A DNA stretch of 64,000 bases from Henckelia pumila (Eukaryota; Streptophyta; Magnoliopsida; Lamiales; Gesneriaceae): positions 133,892,930-133,956,929 of the forward strand of contig NC_133123.1 in the NCBI RefSeq assembly GCF_033568475.1, read 5' to 3'. The position numbers and the translations under genes are program-made. Below the pieces are notes generated by a model. That model did no database searches, had not been told where the DNA came from, and saw nothing but the letters and a program-made list of their open reading frames with translations. Below, piece by piece: positions 34,924-47,211 of this stretch (within the stretch, counting starts at the first letter, position 1; each line of letters opens with the position of its first letter).

Positions 34924-35273
34924 TCTATACTATATTATTAAACTTGAGACCTTTTAGTCATGTCATTATACTATATTATTAAACTTAAAACCTTTTAGTC
35001 ATGTCATGATCCGTCGTTTAAATATCAAAATTACCATAATTTAATTTAACATATCATATTAAAAATGAATGAGACTTTAATACATTGATATGCCCAATAT
35101 TTTTTTGTCATTTGATAGTTATTTAATCACAAAAATATCACGTTTTTTGTCATTTGGTAGATATTTATATACGAAAACTTTATTTTTATATATTTTTTAA
35201 TTTCATCATTTAATTTATTTTTTAATTAAAAAATAAATTATATAAGCACGCAACGTATGCATCTGAATACTAG
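34924..35273 (+). mobile_element. Helitron-like non-autonomous element
   Basis: Begins A|TCTATACTATATTATTAAA, the common plant Helitron 5' start, and ends with GCACGCAACGTATGCATCTG then ATACTAG, a weak hairpin followed by CTAG. The next base is G, not the expected T, so the end is altered or misplaced. The first ~45 bp are tandemly duplicated (34,924 and 34,969). No coding. Confidence 0.5.
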
Positions 35274-37208
35274 GAGTAATTATAGTAGAAAATGTAGTAA
35301 GTTAAGGTATTAAAATATATAATATATTTTGTATGTGTCAAAAGTAGCACATAACATGATTTTTAGAAGCAAAACTTCACTGTTGTTTATTTGCTTTTGT
35401 CCGTAGATCAGCGAATTATGCAGCATATAGTTTCGTTGGGGCAGCTAGTTCTTTGACCGATCGTGAAAGTCGAGTTATTTCTTCTTCTTTTTTTATTTTT
35501 GTTGTAACCGTTTTTGATGTTTAACTACGAAGAAGAAGAAAATTAGAAGAATAGAGGTTTTTAATTTTTTTTTTATTAGTTCAAATGAATAGACCATAAT
35601 TTATTTTTATTAGTTTGTAAATTATTTACATATTTTAATTAAAACAAAAGGTAAAAGACCGTAAAAAATAATAAAAAAAACAAAAGGTAAAAGGGAAAAT
35701 TTTTTTGGCTCAAAGCTTCCAATTTCAATTTCAATTTCAAGTTTAAGTTTAAAATGGTCTACCAATAAGCCACACAGTAATTTCATTCACCTGAGGGGCC
35801 AAGTACTTATATAATATATATTGTTTCACAAAATATATAATTATATACTAAAAAAAATTTCAAAGTTTTTGGCTATGGTGGGCCCACCCCTGATTTTAAG
35901 TTCCCATTCCAAAAAAAATAAAAAATAGCATATACATAACAACAATACGTACATTAGCAATCTAATGCAGGTGTTGCATGCAATATAATTTTATGAATAT
36001 ATTTATTACATAATTCAATTATAGTAATTAAAAATCTATGCATATAAATTTCACATATGTATATCAGTAATAAGTAGAAAACAATGGAAATTATATTGGA
36101 ATAAATTAATCGTAGATTGTGTGAGAAGGGTACGTAGAGTGATGATCTTAACATAACACCCACTTCAACGTACAATAATTACTAATACTCTTCGATTTAA
36201 TAGATAAATTTAAAAGGAATTATTATATAATATATAAATGATAAGTATATATATGTGGCTAAAGTCATAGGGACAAGCTATGAAAGTGACATATGCATGT
36301 AAGTCAACATGCAAAAACAAAGAAAAAAAAGTATAAATAAATGAAAAAGAAAAGTAATGAGTGCAAGTAAAGTATTACATTGCCTGAACGTTAAGAAATC
36401 TCTTCTGGGCTTCTCATTAATAATAATTATTTTTTTTATATTTATTAAAATAATACCACCCCGGCCCGCACTTGCCGACTTTGATTGCATTAAATTGATT
36501 TGGAGCTAGCAGTGACTAGCACCCTAAATGATTGAAATAAAAAATTGTAAAAAGAAGTCCAACTACGAGGATTCGATCATGCGGTTATTATTTTTCGATT
36601 CTCATTGAGTAAATTGGTGTTGATGCAAATATTTTATTTTAATTTTAAAAGATTCTTCTATATAATATTAAATCATAAAAGATAAATACGTGAAATCATA
36701 ATTAATTTAAGATTCGTTTAGACAAGTGTTTGAAAAAATGTTTTTAATATTTTATAAATTAAAAAATTAAAGTAAATGTTTGGACAAGATTTTTGAATAA
36801 TGTTTTTAGAAATTGCTCTTAAAATATAGTTTTTGAACAATATTTGAAATGTGTTTTATGTTTTTAGAATTGAAAAAAAAAACGATAAAATGTTTATAAT
36901 TGTCACAACACATATTTATTCTTATTTTTTAAATAAAAATATTTTATAAACACTAGTTCAAACGAAGTCTCAATTACAATAAAACATGTTTTTCGTAAAT
37001 TTAATGAAAAATAATTTACAAAATATGTGGGCCGAGCCCATACATAATTTTATGATAATGTGGGCACGTACCTTCATTTTTCGATTTGTTCCTTTTGTTG
37101 CAAGTCCAATTGAAATTGCTCAACTTTAAAACATGGTTCAATATATACAGGCCTAAAACAATATGCAAATAATGATTTGAAAGCCCAACAGATATGAATT
37201 CTAGAATT

Positions 37209-37245
<37 letters not shown>

Positions 37246-37519
37246 TTAAAAACGACTTTTTCAATTTGATAACATCGTATATTAAGGGACAATTGGCTAT
37301 AAATTGCACAATCACCAGTTAAAAAAAAATTGCAGTACGTAGTAGAATTATTGATTTTGATTTTTGGTTTTAGAGGTTATTAACACGGTGTCAAAATGAC
37401 CGCAATTACCATATACAAATCGATTATTTCAAATCAACGTGTGCACGGTAAATGCCCTAATTTAAGGATTAATTTGTACATATATGGTAACGTGAAATGA
37501 TTTAATTTATTTTTTACTC
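35274..37519. other. AT-rich intergenic DNA upstream of the expansin gene
   Basis: No gene recognised. Contains a (TA)n tract at 37,210-37,241. Confidence 0.45.
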
Positions 37520-37526
37520 TATAAAA
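37520..37526 (+). promoter_or_regulatory. TATA box of the expansin gene
   Basis: TATAAAA 103 bp before the start codon, at a normal plant spacing for a ~75 nt leader. Confidence 0.6.
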
Positions 37527-37628
37527 GCTAAATATCGACCCATGGGACGTACACAAGCACAAACATAACTATATCACTATATTCCTATTATTTTTTTTTT
37601 TTCAAAAATTTTTTAGAACTAGATCAGC

Positions 37629-38866
37629 ATGCTCACTCGTATAAAATTTCAGAGTATTTTCGCCATTTTGGCCATTATAATTAATTTTAGTTCCGGTAAC
37701 GATTCTTCAACGGCCGCTTTATTATCCGGCATAGCGACATGGTATGGGAACCCATCGGGAGGTGGCAGTGGTAATAGCAGTAGCAGTAATTATAATTTTT
37801 AAATTACTATATATTTTATATTTGCACCAATTGTTTTTTTTTTCCTGGTGGAAAAAAAAATCTCCATTTTATGACATTATTTGGATTCAAGTAGATATTT
37901 GAATATTATTTTCTCAAGGCAACGAAATAATTCATCAAAATCTTTCGTATATTAATCAATTTATTTGGCAGATGGGGGAGCTTGTGGATACAGTACCGAA
38001 GTAGAAAATTCGCCGTATTATGCCATGATAGCTGCAGGAAATAATGATATATTTAATTCAGGAATGGGCTGTGGAGCTTGTTTTCAGGTTCTTAATTATA
38101 TACATCCCATTTAATCAAGTTTTCGTTACTCGTTATCTTTGAAATTATAAAACTACGAACTTATAGATTAATGCAAGGTCGTATATATTTTCTAATAATA
38201 GGTCAAATGCACGGAAAACACAGCTTGTTCTGGGAATCCGATCACTGTAACAATAACAGATCAGTGTCCCGGATGTGAAAATAATCACTTGGACTTGAGT
38301 GGGAAGGCATTCGGATCTATGGCAAATCCGGGACATGCCGACCCGTTACGTTCCGCCGGAAGAATCAACATCCAATACCAAAGGCAAATCCTACGTTAAT
38401 ATATGTATATATACATGGAAAGAAATCTCACATAAAAACTCAATTGTTTTTATTTGAGAAAGTGATGGATCATCCTCCGATCTCTATATTTTAGTAGAAA
38501 ATGTAGCACAAAAGTTAATATAATCTTGTTTTTGGGTTTTGCAGGGTTCCATGTCATTATAACACCAATATCCACTTCAGGATCGATACGGGTTCCAACA
38601 CTAATTATCTAGCATTCGTGATGGAGTTTGTGAACGGAGACGGCGACCTCGGGACGATCGAGCTTCAAGCGTCGAATTCGAATGCATGGATGCCTATGCA
38701 ACTATCGTGGGGTGTTACATGGAAAATCGACTTACATAATGGGGAGAAAGGCCCGTTTTCCGTGAGGTTAACATCCAAAGACTCCCAAAAAGTCGCCGTC
38801 GCGAGCCAAGTTATCCCGGAAAATTGGGCTCCCGGCGTAACCTATCAATCGGGGATCAACTTCTAA
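37629..38866 (+). CDS. Beta-expansin
   Basis: Four exons: 37,629-37,770, 37,972-38,087, 38,202-38,383 and 38,545-38,866, giving 253 residues. Expansins loosen cell walls non-enzymatically and are secreted. A signal peptide covers residues about 1-23 ([13 protein letters not shown]). The double-psi beta-barrel follows with expected motifs ([57 protein letters not shown]). The C-terminal carbohydrate-binding domain (CBM63) has the surface aromatics ([16 protein letters not shown]). The usual HFD motif reads HLD. Exon 3 to exon 4 joins in frame only with a GC donor (AAG|GCAAAT), so this is probably a GC-AG intron. Which wall type it acts on cannot be read from the sequence. Confidence 0.9.
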
Positions 38867-39413
38867 CTACGTACTTAAAATTAACTATTACTACTAGTCA
38901 AACTTCGTCACGTTTTTTTTCAAAATAAAATAATTGCTAATGTGATCTAAATTAATATTAATGTTTTAGATCGAAGAAATGCAATTGTATTCCTTAGTTG
39001 TCCAACATTAATGTTGCTTAGTCAGTCGTTATTGGAATAAATTACTTTGTTTTTCTATTACACAGCTACAAGATCACATGTATCCACATAAGAGCACAAA
39101 ATAAATTTATAGGGAAAAATAAATATGAAACATTAATATCTGTCATTAAAAGAATCAAAGAAAATAATGAATGTAATATATAAGTCCGTTTCAATTTAGG
39201 GGGAATTAAAACAAAGAAAGAATTGATCACAGTGGATTGAATTCATGTCTGTTAATGAAATAATGTTGTAATGTGGAAGATCAATGATGCATTGAAGAAA
39301 AAAAAAAGAAAAGAATATTAATGAACCTTCCAATCAATAATGGCAGCCGAAAGCCTACTACTTTCTTTCTGAACCTTTTTTAATTTGTTGCTTCGAATCA
39401 AAGGCAAATTAAA
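38867..39413. other. Convergent spacer between expansin and zinc-finger genes
   Basis: About 550 bp of AT-rich 3' flank shared by two convergent genes. No clear element. Confidence 0.4.
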
Positions 39414-40223
39414 TCATCTTTGATGGTCGTCGTCGGGTGCCGGAAGATTAAGATCCAACGACAACACGTTTTTGGGCTTGATCCGGAGGTCGAATTCGAA
39501 TTCTTTGGTAGGCATTAATGGAGGTTTAGATAATGGACTAATAGGCCCGGAGGCTGCACGGTGCCTCCTCATGTGGCCTCCGAGTGCCTGGCCGGATGTA
39601 AACTCGGCTCCGCAATAGGAGCACTCGTGAATCCGGGGCGAGGCATTATTGGCGTTGCTGGTGTTCATCAGTTGCAGGGAAAGAGACATCCTGCTCTTGT
39701 AAGACGAGATATTGGATGGAGATGGGAAATCCTCTTCGTCGAATAACGACGTGGACGATTTCTTGTCGTTCTTGGGCTTCTTGTGGCTGGCGCGGTGGCC
39801 GCCGAGGGCCTGAAACGAGGAGAAAACCCGATCGCACGTTTTGCATGCGTACATAGTACCCTTGTTGGTGATCATCTTGTTGCTGGTGGGAATTTGATGA
39901 TGATATTGATGACCGCCACGAGGGTGTTTGGTAGGGGAGAAATGACCATTGGCTAAGAGGATAAGGCACCTTGCGGTGTCTTCCTCCTCCGTGGTGGTGC
40001 TCTCCTCCTCGTCGTCGTCCTCCTCCTCCTCCTCCTCGTCGGAGTAATCGGGGCTGAGATATTGGTGGTTGCTTGTGTTATCTTCGATAAGAAATGATGG
40101 GGCATGAATGGTCAAGGGAATAGGGGAAAGAACCCTCAACCTTTTGGTACGTTTGCCCTTGGCAATATTAGGGGAAGAGATGTCCTTGTTACAATCCATC
40201 GGCGGCCCCGCCGTAGCCTCCAT
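39414..40223 (-). CDS. C2H2 zinc-finger repressor with two QALGGH fingers and EAR motif (ZAT4/5-like)
   Basis: Intronless, 269 residues, typical of the plant C1-2i family. Order: basic nuclear signal (residues 23-30, KRTKRLR); a very acidic run (61-82); an L-box (82-92, DTARCLILLA); finger 1 (127-147, CKTCDRVFSSFQALGGHRASH); finger 2 (201-221, CSYCGAEFTSGQALGGHMRRH); and a C-terminal EAR repression motif (254-260, LSLDLNL). Family members bind A(G/C)T-rich promoter sites and recruit TOPLESS-type corepressors, often in stress or wounding. The start is the first ATG, giving MEATAGPP. The ZAT branch is from motif layout and not certain. Confidence 0.92.
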   Translation of the reverse strand: MEATAGPPMDCNKDISSPNIAKGKRTKRLRVLSPIPLTIHAPSFLIEDNTSNHQYLSPDYSDEEEEEEDDDEEESTTTEEEDTARCLILLANGHFSPTKHPRGGHQYHHQIPTSNKMITNKGTMYACKTCDRVFSSFQALGGHRASHKKPKNDKKSSTSLFDEEDFPSPSNISSYKSRMSLSLQLMNTSNANNASPRIHECSYCGAEFTSGQALGGHMRRHRAASGPISPLSKPPLMPTKEFEFDLRIKPKNVLSLDLNLPAPDDDHQR

Positions 40224-41198
40224 GTCCCTTCTTCTTCTTCCTCCCCACCATCACCATGCACAAAGTGCTACAAATACAAATTGTTTGTTATAGCTTCAAA
40301 GACAGAGACAGAGACAGAGTGTGAGAGAAAGGTGGAGGATAATGGTGATTCTTGTTGTTTGAATAAATTAGTGAATGTTAGAAGAGTTTCAGTTTGGACA
40401 AGTCAATTGTATCTATCCATCCCACTATGCTAAATATAGAATTCATACTTTAATGATACTCCAACCCACAAAAGCTAGCTAACGTATAATAATGATAATA
40501 ATAACTATAATAGTCTACATATATGTAAATGTAACTGGCATGAGGCCATAGTACGTGACCATATATTTGTCTTCCGTTACTCATCCATCATCTGATTAAA
40601 TTTCTAAAACGTACATGTATAGAAAAATGTATATATATTCATTCGGTCGCATACTCGGTTAGACGTTACATTCGAAGCTACAAAACTATCTCAACGAAGA
40701 GATTTTCCGATAACGAGTATATATGAGATATTTCGTCATTTCAAAAATAACGTGTGATTTTGTGTGTAACAGAATGTGTGCATGTAGTATATAAATCAAA
40801 ATTTTATTATTATTATAGAAGTGAAAAAAATGCAATTTTGGTCTTGTATGTTCGTCATTTTACGATTTCGATCCTCTATGCTTTCATTTAATTCTACATG
40901 TTTCGATTTTTAGCAATTTCAATCAATTTTCTTAAAAAATGTTTACGTGATATTATACACGTCAAGATTCAAATCAGCACTGCATTAGTGTCACATATAT
41001 CGGAGAATGACTAAAATTAAAAAAAAAATAAAGATAACAGACTAAAACTGAAATTTGAACTTGGAATCGTATCATCCATGGCGAGGGTATCATATAGTTG
41101 ATTACAGGGGAAGGGAGAGAGGTAGTAATTAAGTCAAATGGAGTGGAGACTTTGAGGAAGGCATGCAAGTAAGTTGTTGAATGGAGACAATATGTAGT

Positions 41199-41200
<2 letters not shown>
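40224..41200. other. Upstream region of the zinc-finger gene
   Basis: No second gene recognised. A weak minus-strand TATA-like site (CTATATTTAG) lies about 210 bp upstream of the start codon, near 40,430. Confidence 0.4.

Positions 41201-41202
<2 letters not shown>

Positions 41203-41288
<86 letters not shown>
41203..41288. repeat. (ATT)n microsatellite
   Basis: About 86 bp of uninterrupted ATT units. Confidence 0.97.
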
Positions 41289-41554
41289 TTATTTTTGAAT
41301 AAAGAGAATATGTATTATTGAAGCACAATGTGTTTGCACGTAAGGAATGTCCTGTTTTGTGGGCAACCGCGACCACTTCGATCACCATAAACTATTCAAA
41401 CAATATATTAATTACTTCACTTCTACGACTATCTTTTAATTTGTTTCATATATTGCATTTAATTTATTTTAAATTAAATAAATAAGTAATAGATTTTTGT
41501 TTTATATCTGTTTTCCAAAAATTGCATCATTTACTAGCACATAGAAAATATGGG

Positions 41555-41592
<38 letters not shown>

Positions 41593-41593
<1 letters not shown>

Positions 41594-41988
41594 GATGGGT
41601 TATGACCCAATTTGATTTTCTCTCCACCCAAGTCCAATGACTCAATCCATTTGAGTCTCATATTATTTATTTGGACACTTTATCAAACCCATAAATTCTT
41701 AAAAGCCTATAAGAGGCTCAAGCCTATGAAACTCTCCGGCTATCTATAAATAGCTCAAGTCCTCTCATTATTAAGGTACGCTCTCTATAGTCACATGCAA
41801 ATACTGATTTGAGCGTTGGTGTGTCTTCGCCGGGCAACTCCCGACGCCACTCACTTTGCTTTGTGATGCATGTAACAACCCACGAAGTTTGGTATTTGAA
41901 ACAGTTTGAGTATTAATCCGGCTATCCAGATCTCCACAAGTTACCCATATTTTTTCTAATCGGGTAATATCAATTTTATGCTACATCA
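41593..41988 (+). repeat. 5' LTR of the Tat-like element, with TATA box
   Basis: About 396 bp from TGATGGGTTATGACC to CTACATCA. Contains TATAAATAG at 41,745-41,753 and the U5-type motif TTCGCCGGGCAACTCCCGAC. It is followed by CTTGACGCCGTCTGTG, resembling the TTGGCGCCGTCTGTGG primer region of plant Tat/Athila elements. Confidence 0.6.
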
Positions 41989-42031
41989 GCTTGACGCCGT
42001 CTGTGAAAAATTGTTCACTGCATCATTGAGA

Positions 42032-43096
42032 ATGCATATTTCATCACAAATAGCTCAAGAAAATAATAGCAATGAAGACCCACCTCTCATCTCCGAACCA
42101 CCGCTTGGATTTAGTTTCACACATGAAATGTTGACAGCCTTAATGGAAGGAACAACTGCACGCACAACGACTGAAGCGATTGCTCAGTTCGTGGCATCCC
42201 GTCAACGTCGAAGCACCGACAAGAGAGATCATAGAAGAGGGTCCTCATCTCATGACCCCGGTAACAAAGACCCAAAGAAAACCGCGCCAAAAACAATTGA
42301 CAAAGATCACGTGGGAACTAAGAAAAATACGACTCGCAAAGAGGGTAAAATAAGTGCTCACACAGTTCACGACATCTCTGACAAAAACAAAACCACTAAT
42401 CCAACCCGTGGAGATGGATCTCACACATTTGTAACTTGGAGTTAATTCGTGAGCAATCTTTCCTGCACGTCGGAGCCCGTTCATTAACGCCATTCTATCT
42501 GAAGCATTGCCTACGGTAGTCAAAATTCCCAGCCTATCTGAGTTCGATGGAACTAGTGATCCTCAAGATCATATCGAAAAATTACAGATGTTGCTTATTG
42601 CAAGATATTCCGAATAACGTTATCAGGGCGAGCTCTCACATGGTTCAATAAGCTGTCGTCTGGATCTATTGTCAACTTGGAGCAACTCACCGAGTGTTTC
42701 TTGCAGCAATTCTCAATTAACAAGAAATACCCGAAAATAGCAGCATACTTATTCACATTTGTTCAGAAAGAAGGAGAAAGCTTGAGAGAATATGTTCGAC
42801 GATTTACTCACGCAGTTCACAAAGCCCTACACGTGAATCACGATTTGCTGTCTGGAATAATGCAGCAAAACTTGCGCCCTGGAAGGTTCAAGGAATCTAT
42901 AGCAGGAAAATCCTCGAACAGCTTAGAGGAGCTGTTGTCTAGAGCCAAAAAATATATACGCATCGAGGAAACTGATGAGTTGCACTCCTCGGAAAAAAAA
43001 AACAAGAAGAAAAATACGACGAAATATAACACAAGACAGAGAGTCATGTCAATCTACAAAAACTCTACACTCATAGGGCAAACACCTGCAAGCTAA
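42032..43096 (+). pseudogene. Tat-like gag, broken
   Basis: Reading fragments: 42,032-42,445 (low-complexity N-terminal part, HEMLTALMEGTTART); then a shifted segment with VKIPSLSEFDGTSDPQDHI; then RALTWFNKLSSGSIVNLEQL running into 42,677-43,096 (FLQQFSINKKYPKIAAYLF, EGESLREYVRRFTHAV, LEELLSRAKKYIRIEE). This is the usual gag core order (DP.DH, TWF..L, ESLR.Y..RF, RA.KYI). At least one frameshift near 42,445-42,500 and stops near 42,614 break it. Confidence 0.75.
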
Positions 43097-43481
43097 AATA
43101 GATTGCTTGCTGCTACTTTATTTGCACTACATATAATTTTTCTCATTTATTTTATGTTTAATAATAAACTTACGTTTATTTGTTTATTTTTATATTTCAT
43201 TATATAGGAAGAAACCCAGCTCCATCAACGAATGCTTAACTTATACGTCACGACCCATGCAATTATTCAGGCTACCCATCCAACAGTGGCTTGGCCAGCC
43301 TGTAGGACTACCTAAGCCACAGTTCTATAAGAGATCAATACGATAAAAATAAGGTCCCGGGATACCTCACCATCTAATAGAGTGGGTTTAGGACTTCTCC
43401 ATGAGACAAAATCTTGGGAACTTGATCCATTCCTAAGTACTCCATGTTAAGCACTACGTTATTTCTCCTAGAGCGCAACAA

Positions 43482-43920
43482 AAAGTCATAGCGACTATAA
43501 ACAATTCATGAAGTTAAATCGACTATAAAGAAAAATCCAAAAAGTCATAGCGACTATAAAGAAAAATCCAAAAAGTCATATCGACTATAAATAATTCATG
43601 AAGTCACATCAACTATAATTTTTTTTTTCAAAAGAAGTCATATCGACTATAAAAAAATTTATCAAGTCATAGCGACTATAAATAATTTATCAAGTCATGA
43701 GGACTATAAAAAATTCATGAAGTCGTAGCGACTATAAAAAATTTATAGAAGAAGTCGCACCGATTGTAAAATTTTTTTTCAAAAAAAACCATATCGACTA
43801 TAAAAAATGTATCAATTCATAATGACTATACAAAAATTCATCAAGTCATAATGACTATAAAAAAGTTCATCAAGTTATGATAACTATGAAGAATTCGATA
43901 AGTCCTAGAGACTTTAAAAA
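43482..43920. repeat. ~30 bp tandem repeat array, about 15 units
   Basis: Variants of AAGTCATAGCGACTATAAA followed by a short AT-rich variable stretch (AAATTCATC, GAAAAATCC). Unit length varies from 27 to 35 bp. It sits in the 3' region of the Tat-like element. Confidence 0.9.
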
Positions 43921-44400
43921 TCATAAACTCATGAGGTTACATCGAATGCATCAACCTAAGAGACTACATGAAATACACTAACTCAAAGGTTTTCATCGAA
44001 GATACTACTCCAAGGAATTGCAGAAGATGCATTCCTTAAAGAGATTGCATGAAGACAAAAATCTATAGGGCATTAGAAAAACTCTCCGTTGAAAATATTA
44101 TAAGTGACTGTCCTAACCCATCCACCGGAATAACAGTTTAGGTCCAACTCCCGTATATGGGCAAAATAGATAACCGTCGTTATACCCAGCGGTCCAATTT
44201 TTGGAAATAATGAAAATTTACTCATTATATTTACTATCATCACTAGGTTTTGCTAGATCAACAAACATGTTGGTATTTTGGTCCACCCTCAACAAGGACA
44301 ATACCTTAATTATCCCGGAACGCACATCCCACCAAATATATATTTTAAAAATATATATCTAGTACAACTTTTTCACTACCACTCAATGAAACTAACCAAG

Positions 44401-45738
44401 TCATAATATTTTTAAAATATTAGACAAAGTTGTAAAAGTGAGAAAATCAAAATTCTCACAATTTTATGATGAAGCAGCCCATGCATTTAAACACAAATAA
44501 AATAATTATTATCAAACACATACAACAACAAACAACATTTGTGTTTATGCTTATGCGCGTATATACATGCATCTATCCATCCCTCTCACGGCCCAAGGAA
44601 TCATCGTCGCCCCGCCGCCGCGTCGCTGGAACTCCAGACTTTCCTCTCACGACCGCCACTATTTCTCCCTTTTCCAGCCACTGTCGCTGCTCTCCTCTTT
44701 CTGATCTGCTGCCGACGTGAGAACCTTGTCTCCAAGATCTGATGTCGCACCTCTCTTCGCTTACAGATCAGGAGGCTTTCGAGAAATCAACTCCAAGGCT
44801 GTAAATCGGAAATCACCCAAGCGCCGCCTCTTCCGCTGCTCACAGCAACCACCACCCTCATCCCGTAGAGTGCAGATCTGGAGGCTTAGAAGCTCATCCA
44901 TGGATGGAACTCGACGAGAGAGACACCAAAGATCACCATCCCCCTCGCGCGACGACACACTTCGCACGAAAACAACATAGCGACACTGCCTCCGTCGAGC
45001 CAGATTAGGAAATCTTGGAAGCTAATCCATGGCTTACATGAGACATTGTCGTATCACCACTGCCGCCGAACCTCGCCCGCCGCCGCCGCTCTGCTCGTCG
45101 GTCGATGATAGATGGAGATAGTGGAGAGATTGGTAGATGGGGATACATACACAGTATATTTCACATATTCTCACCTCGGGAAAAGAGAGGGAGAGAAGAA
45201 AACTATTTTTACCTTCCATGTGGACATGGGAGGATCCAGGATTTCGGTTATGGGGGGACCGTCTACAAGCTAGACACAATATTAAAAAAGAAAAGACAAA
45301 TTACAGTATCATTTATATTCATCTAATTAAACATCAACTGTATGTTGCGAACAAAAATTTTTTACATTAAAGGAATTCGATGTTCATTAGAATTTTTAAA
45401 GTTTATTGATATTATCAATACAAAGATTTTTGTTAATTTTCCTTTCAATACATATCATCATTAATGCATCCAAGAGAAAATCATCCTCCATTTAATTTCC
45501 TTTGAAGCCTAGTTTTGTTAATATCCATGGTCGAGACTGATTTTTTTCGATGATAGCTGTAAAGAGTAATCACAAACACGATCACTCTAAAAACAAAATA
45601 CTACATCTTTATTGTTTCTCATTCTCTTTTATTATTTTAAATATGTTATTTTATTATTTTAAAAATATATATGTGTCTATCTTTAAATATAATATATATA
45701 TAAATTTATTTAATAATCAATTTGTCTCACACACACAT

Positions 45739-45803
<65 letters not shown>

Positions 45804-46900
45804 CTTCTTTCTCACACACATTAACAATTTTTTCGAAAATTTCAATTGGTAAATAACTTTTCAAATTTATTCTTATTTAATGAATACTTATATAATGTAA
45901 AAAATTATTGAAAGTAATCTATATATTTAATAAAAAGTCCAATAAATTATGGACATATTAATTAAAAAAGTTGAAAAATATTATTAATTACCGTACAAGT
46001 CTATATAATTTTTTTAAAAAAATGAAAAAGTGATTATATATGAAATAGAGAGAGTGTAATTTTAGAGGATAAATTTTAAAATTATCAATAATTATATAAA
46101 TATCTTAGATCTTTCAAGTTGTTTTTTCAATTAATATGGAAGATTTATTTATTTTATTTGTTATTATAATGTCATTTTATTTTATATATTTTTAGAAAAT
46201 AAATTTTAAAATTTCAGTAATTTTTTTTTATCATCATTAAAAAAAATACTAATTTAGATATTCGATGACATTAAAGAAGAAAAGAGAAATAAGAAAACAA
46301 AGTACGGATGTGAGAGAGAAGAAGGAAAAAGGGGGAAAACAAAGAGAGAGAGAGAGAATAAGAGGTAAACAATGTGAAAAAATAAAAAAATAACGTTCAG
46401 AAGAGGGAATGAGGAATCGATCCTTGCTCCATTTATTTAAAGAAAATAACGGAACTTTCTCAACTAAGATACAAGTGTTTTTGGTTTATAATAGAGGGGC
46501 CGTAGTTATATATATTTGATTCCTAAAATATTAAGGACAAATTATTTTAAAATCTCCAAACCCAAACATTTCTTTCTCTTAACTCCCTACACTCAAATTT
46601 TTTTGTTTCAACTCCCTAGTGGTCCCCAAATTTGTCTTAACAAAGTGTTTAGCATTTAATCCTTTGTACGTGACATTGTTTTACCTATCGAACCAGTTCA
46701 GGCCAAGCAGAACTATCGGTTACGCAAGGTTTCCAGACGATATACTCTGGATTAGGGTCCAACATGCTTCCATAAGATAAATTAAATTCAAAAACCTCTT
46801 TGACCATAGTGTCGTCGGGTCATACCTGCCGAGTTTTACGAAGTGCTCCCCACAGTCCAACCACGTAGTTGCAACAGATGGTTTCTGCACAAGCTTCTTC
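44401..46900. other. Unassigned region with a GC-rich island and microsatellites
   Basis: 44,580-45,120 is unusually GC-rich (CCGCCGCCGCG, CCGCCGCCGCTCTGC) and opens several overlapping frames on both strands, none with a domain I recognise. 45,727-45,800 is a (CA)n(TA)n microsatellite. 46,330-46,360 is GA-rich. 46,545-46,625 carries CTTAACTCCCTACA and CAACTCCCTAGTGG, faintly like the large MULE's TIR. Confidence 0.5.
45727..45800. repeat. (CA)n(TA)n compound microsatellite
   Basis: CA repeats pass directly into about 40 bp of TA repeats. Confidence 0.97.
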
Positions 46901-47202
46901 AACGACACCCAGCACAGACTTAATTCATTTTCTACCTTAAGGCGTATGATATATGAATTTAATTAAAAAATATGAGCATGAAAGAACAAGAGACTTTAGA
47001 AAAATTATTCAGACATAATATTATTACATAAATCAACTCCTTTGAAGAGGAGAATATAACTTGTTTAGCTACTCATAGTAACTTTTTTCTTGAAATACAT
47101 AAAAAAAAAACTTATTACAATCTTAGAAAGAGAAAATTACAACAATTTATTTGTAAGAAAACTGAAGGGAATGATCGATATCTTCAGCTTCCTTGAACGC
47201 TT

Positions 47203-47211
47203 GTATTTATA
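47203..47211 (-). promoter_or_regulatory. 35S-like pararetroviral promoter, TATA box
   Basis: Minus-strand TATAAATAC downstream of the last viral ORF, preceded (47,215-47,480) by short repeated enhancer-like blocks such as AAGATGC and GATGCCATTATTAATGGC, and GGTGGATAACGGGTGATTCATCC. Caulimoviridae place their full-length-transcript promoter just after the last ORF, as here. Whether the endogenous copy is active is unknown. Confidence 0.6.

Larger units (their letters stand above)
41593..44400 (+). mobile_element. Decayed non-autonomous Tat-like gypsy element
   Basis: Left LTR, primer-like site, gag remnants and a repeat-rich 3' region are present. No pol is visible and no matching 3' LTR was recognised, so the right limit is approximate. 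This resembles large retrotransposon derivatives that keep gag only. A (TA)n tract (41,557-41,590) abuts the left end. Confidence 0.6.

Noticed and set aside
43482..43920. CRISPR-like array
   Set aside because: Plant DNA, variable unit length and degenerate units, inside a retroelement; no cas genes.
46720..46908. 62-codon minus-strand frame as an extra pararetroviral ORF
   Set aside because: It lies past the promoter and leader region and shows no viral motif.
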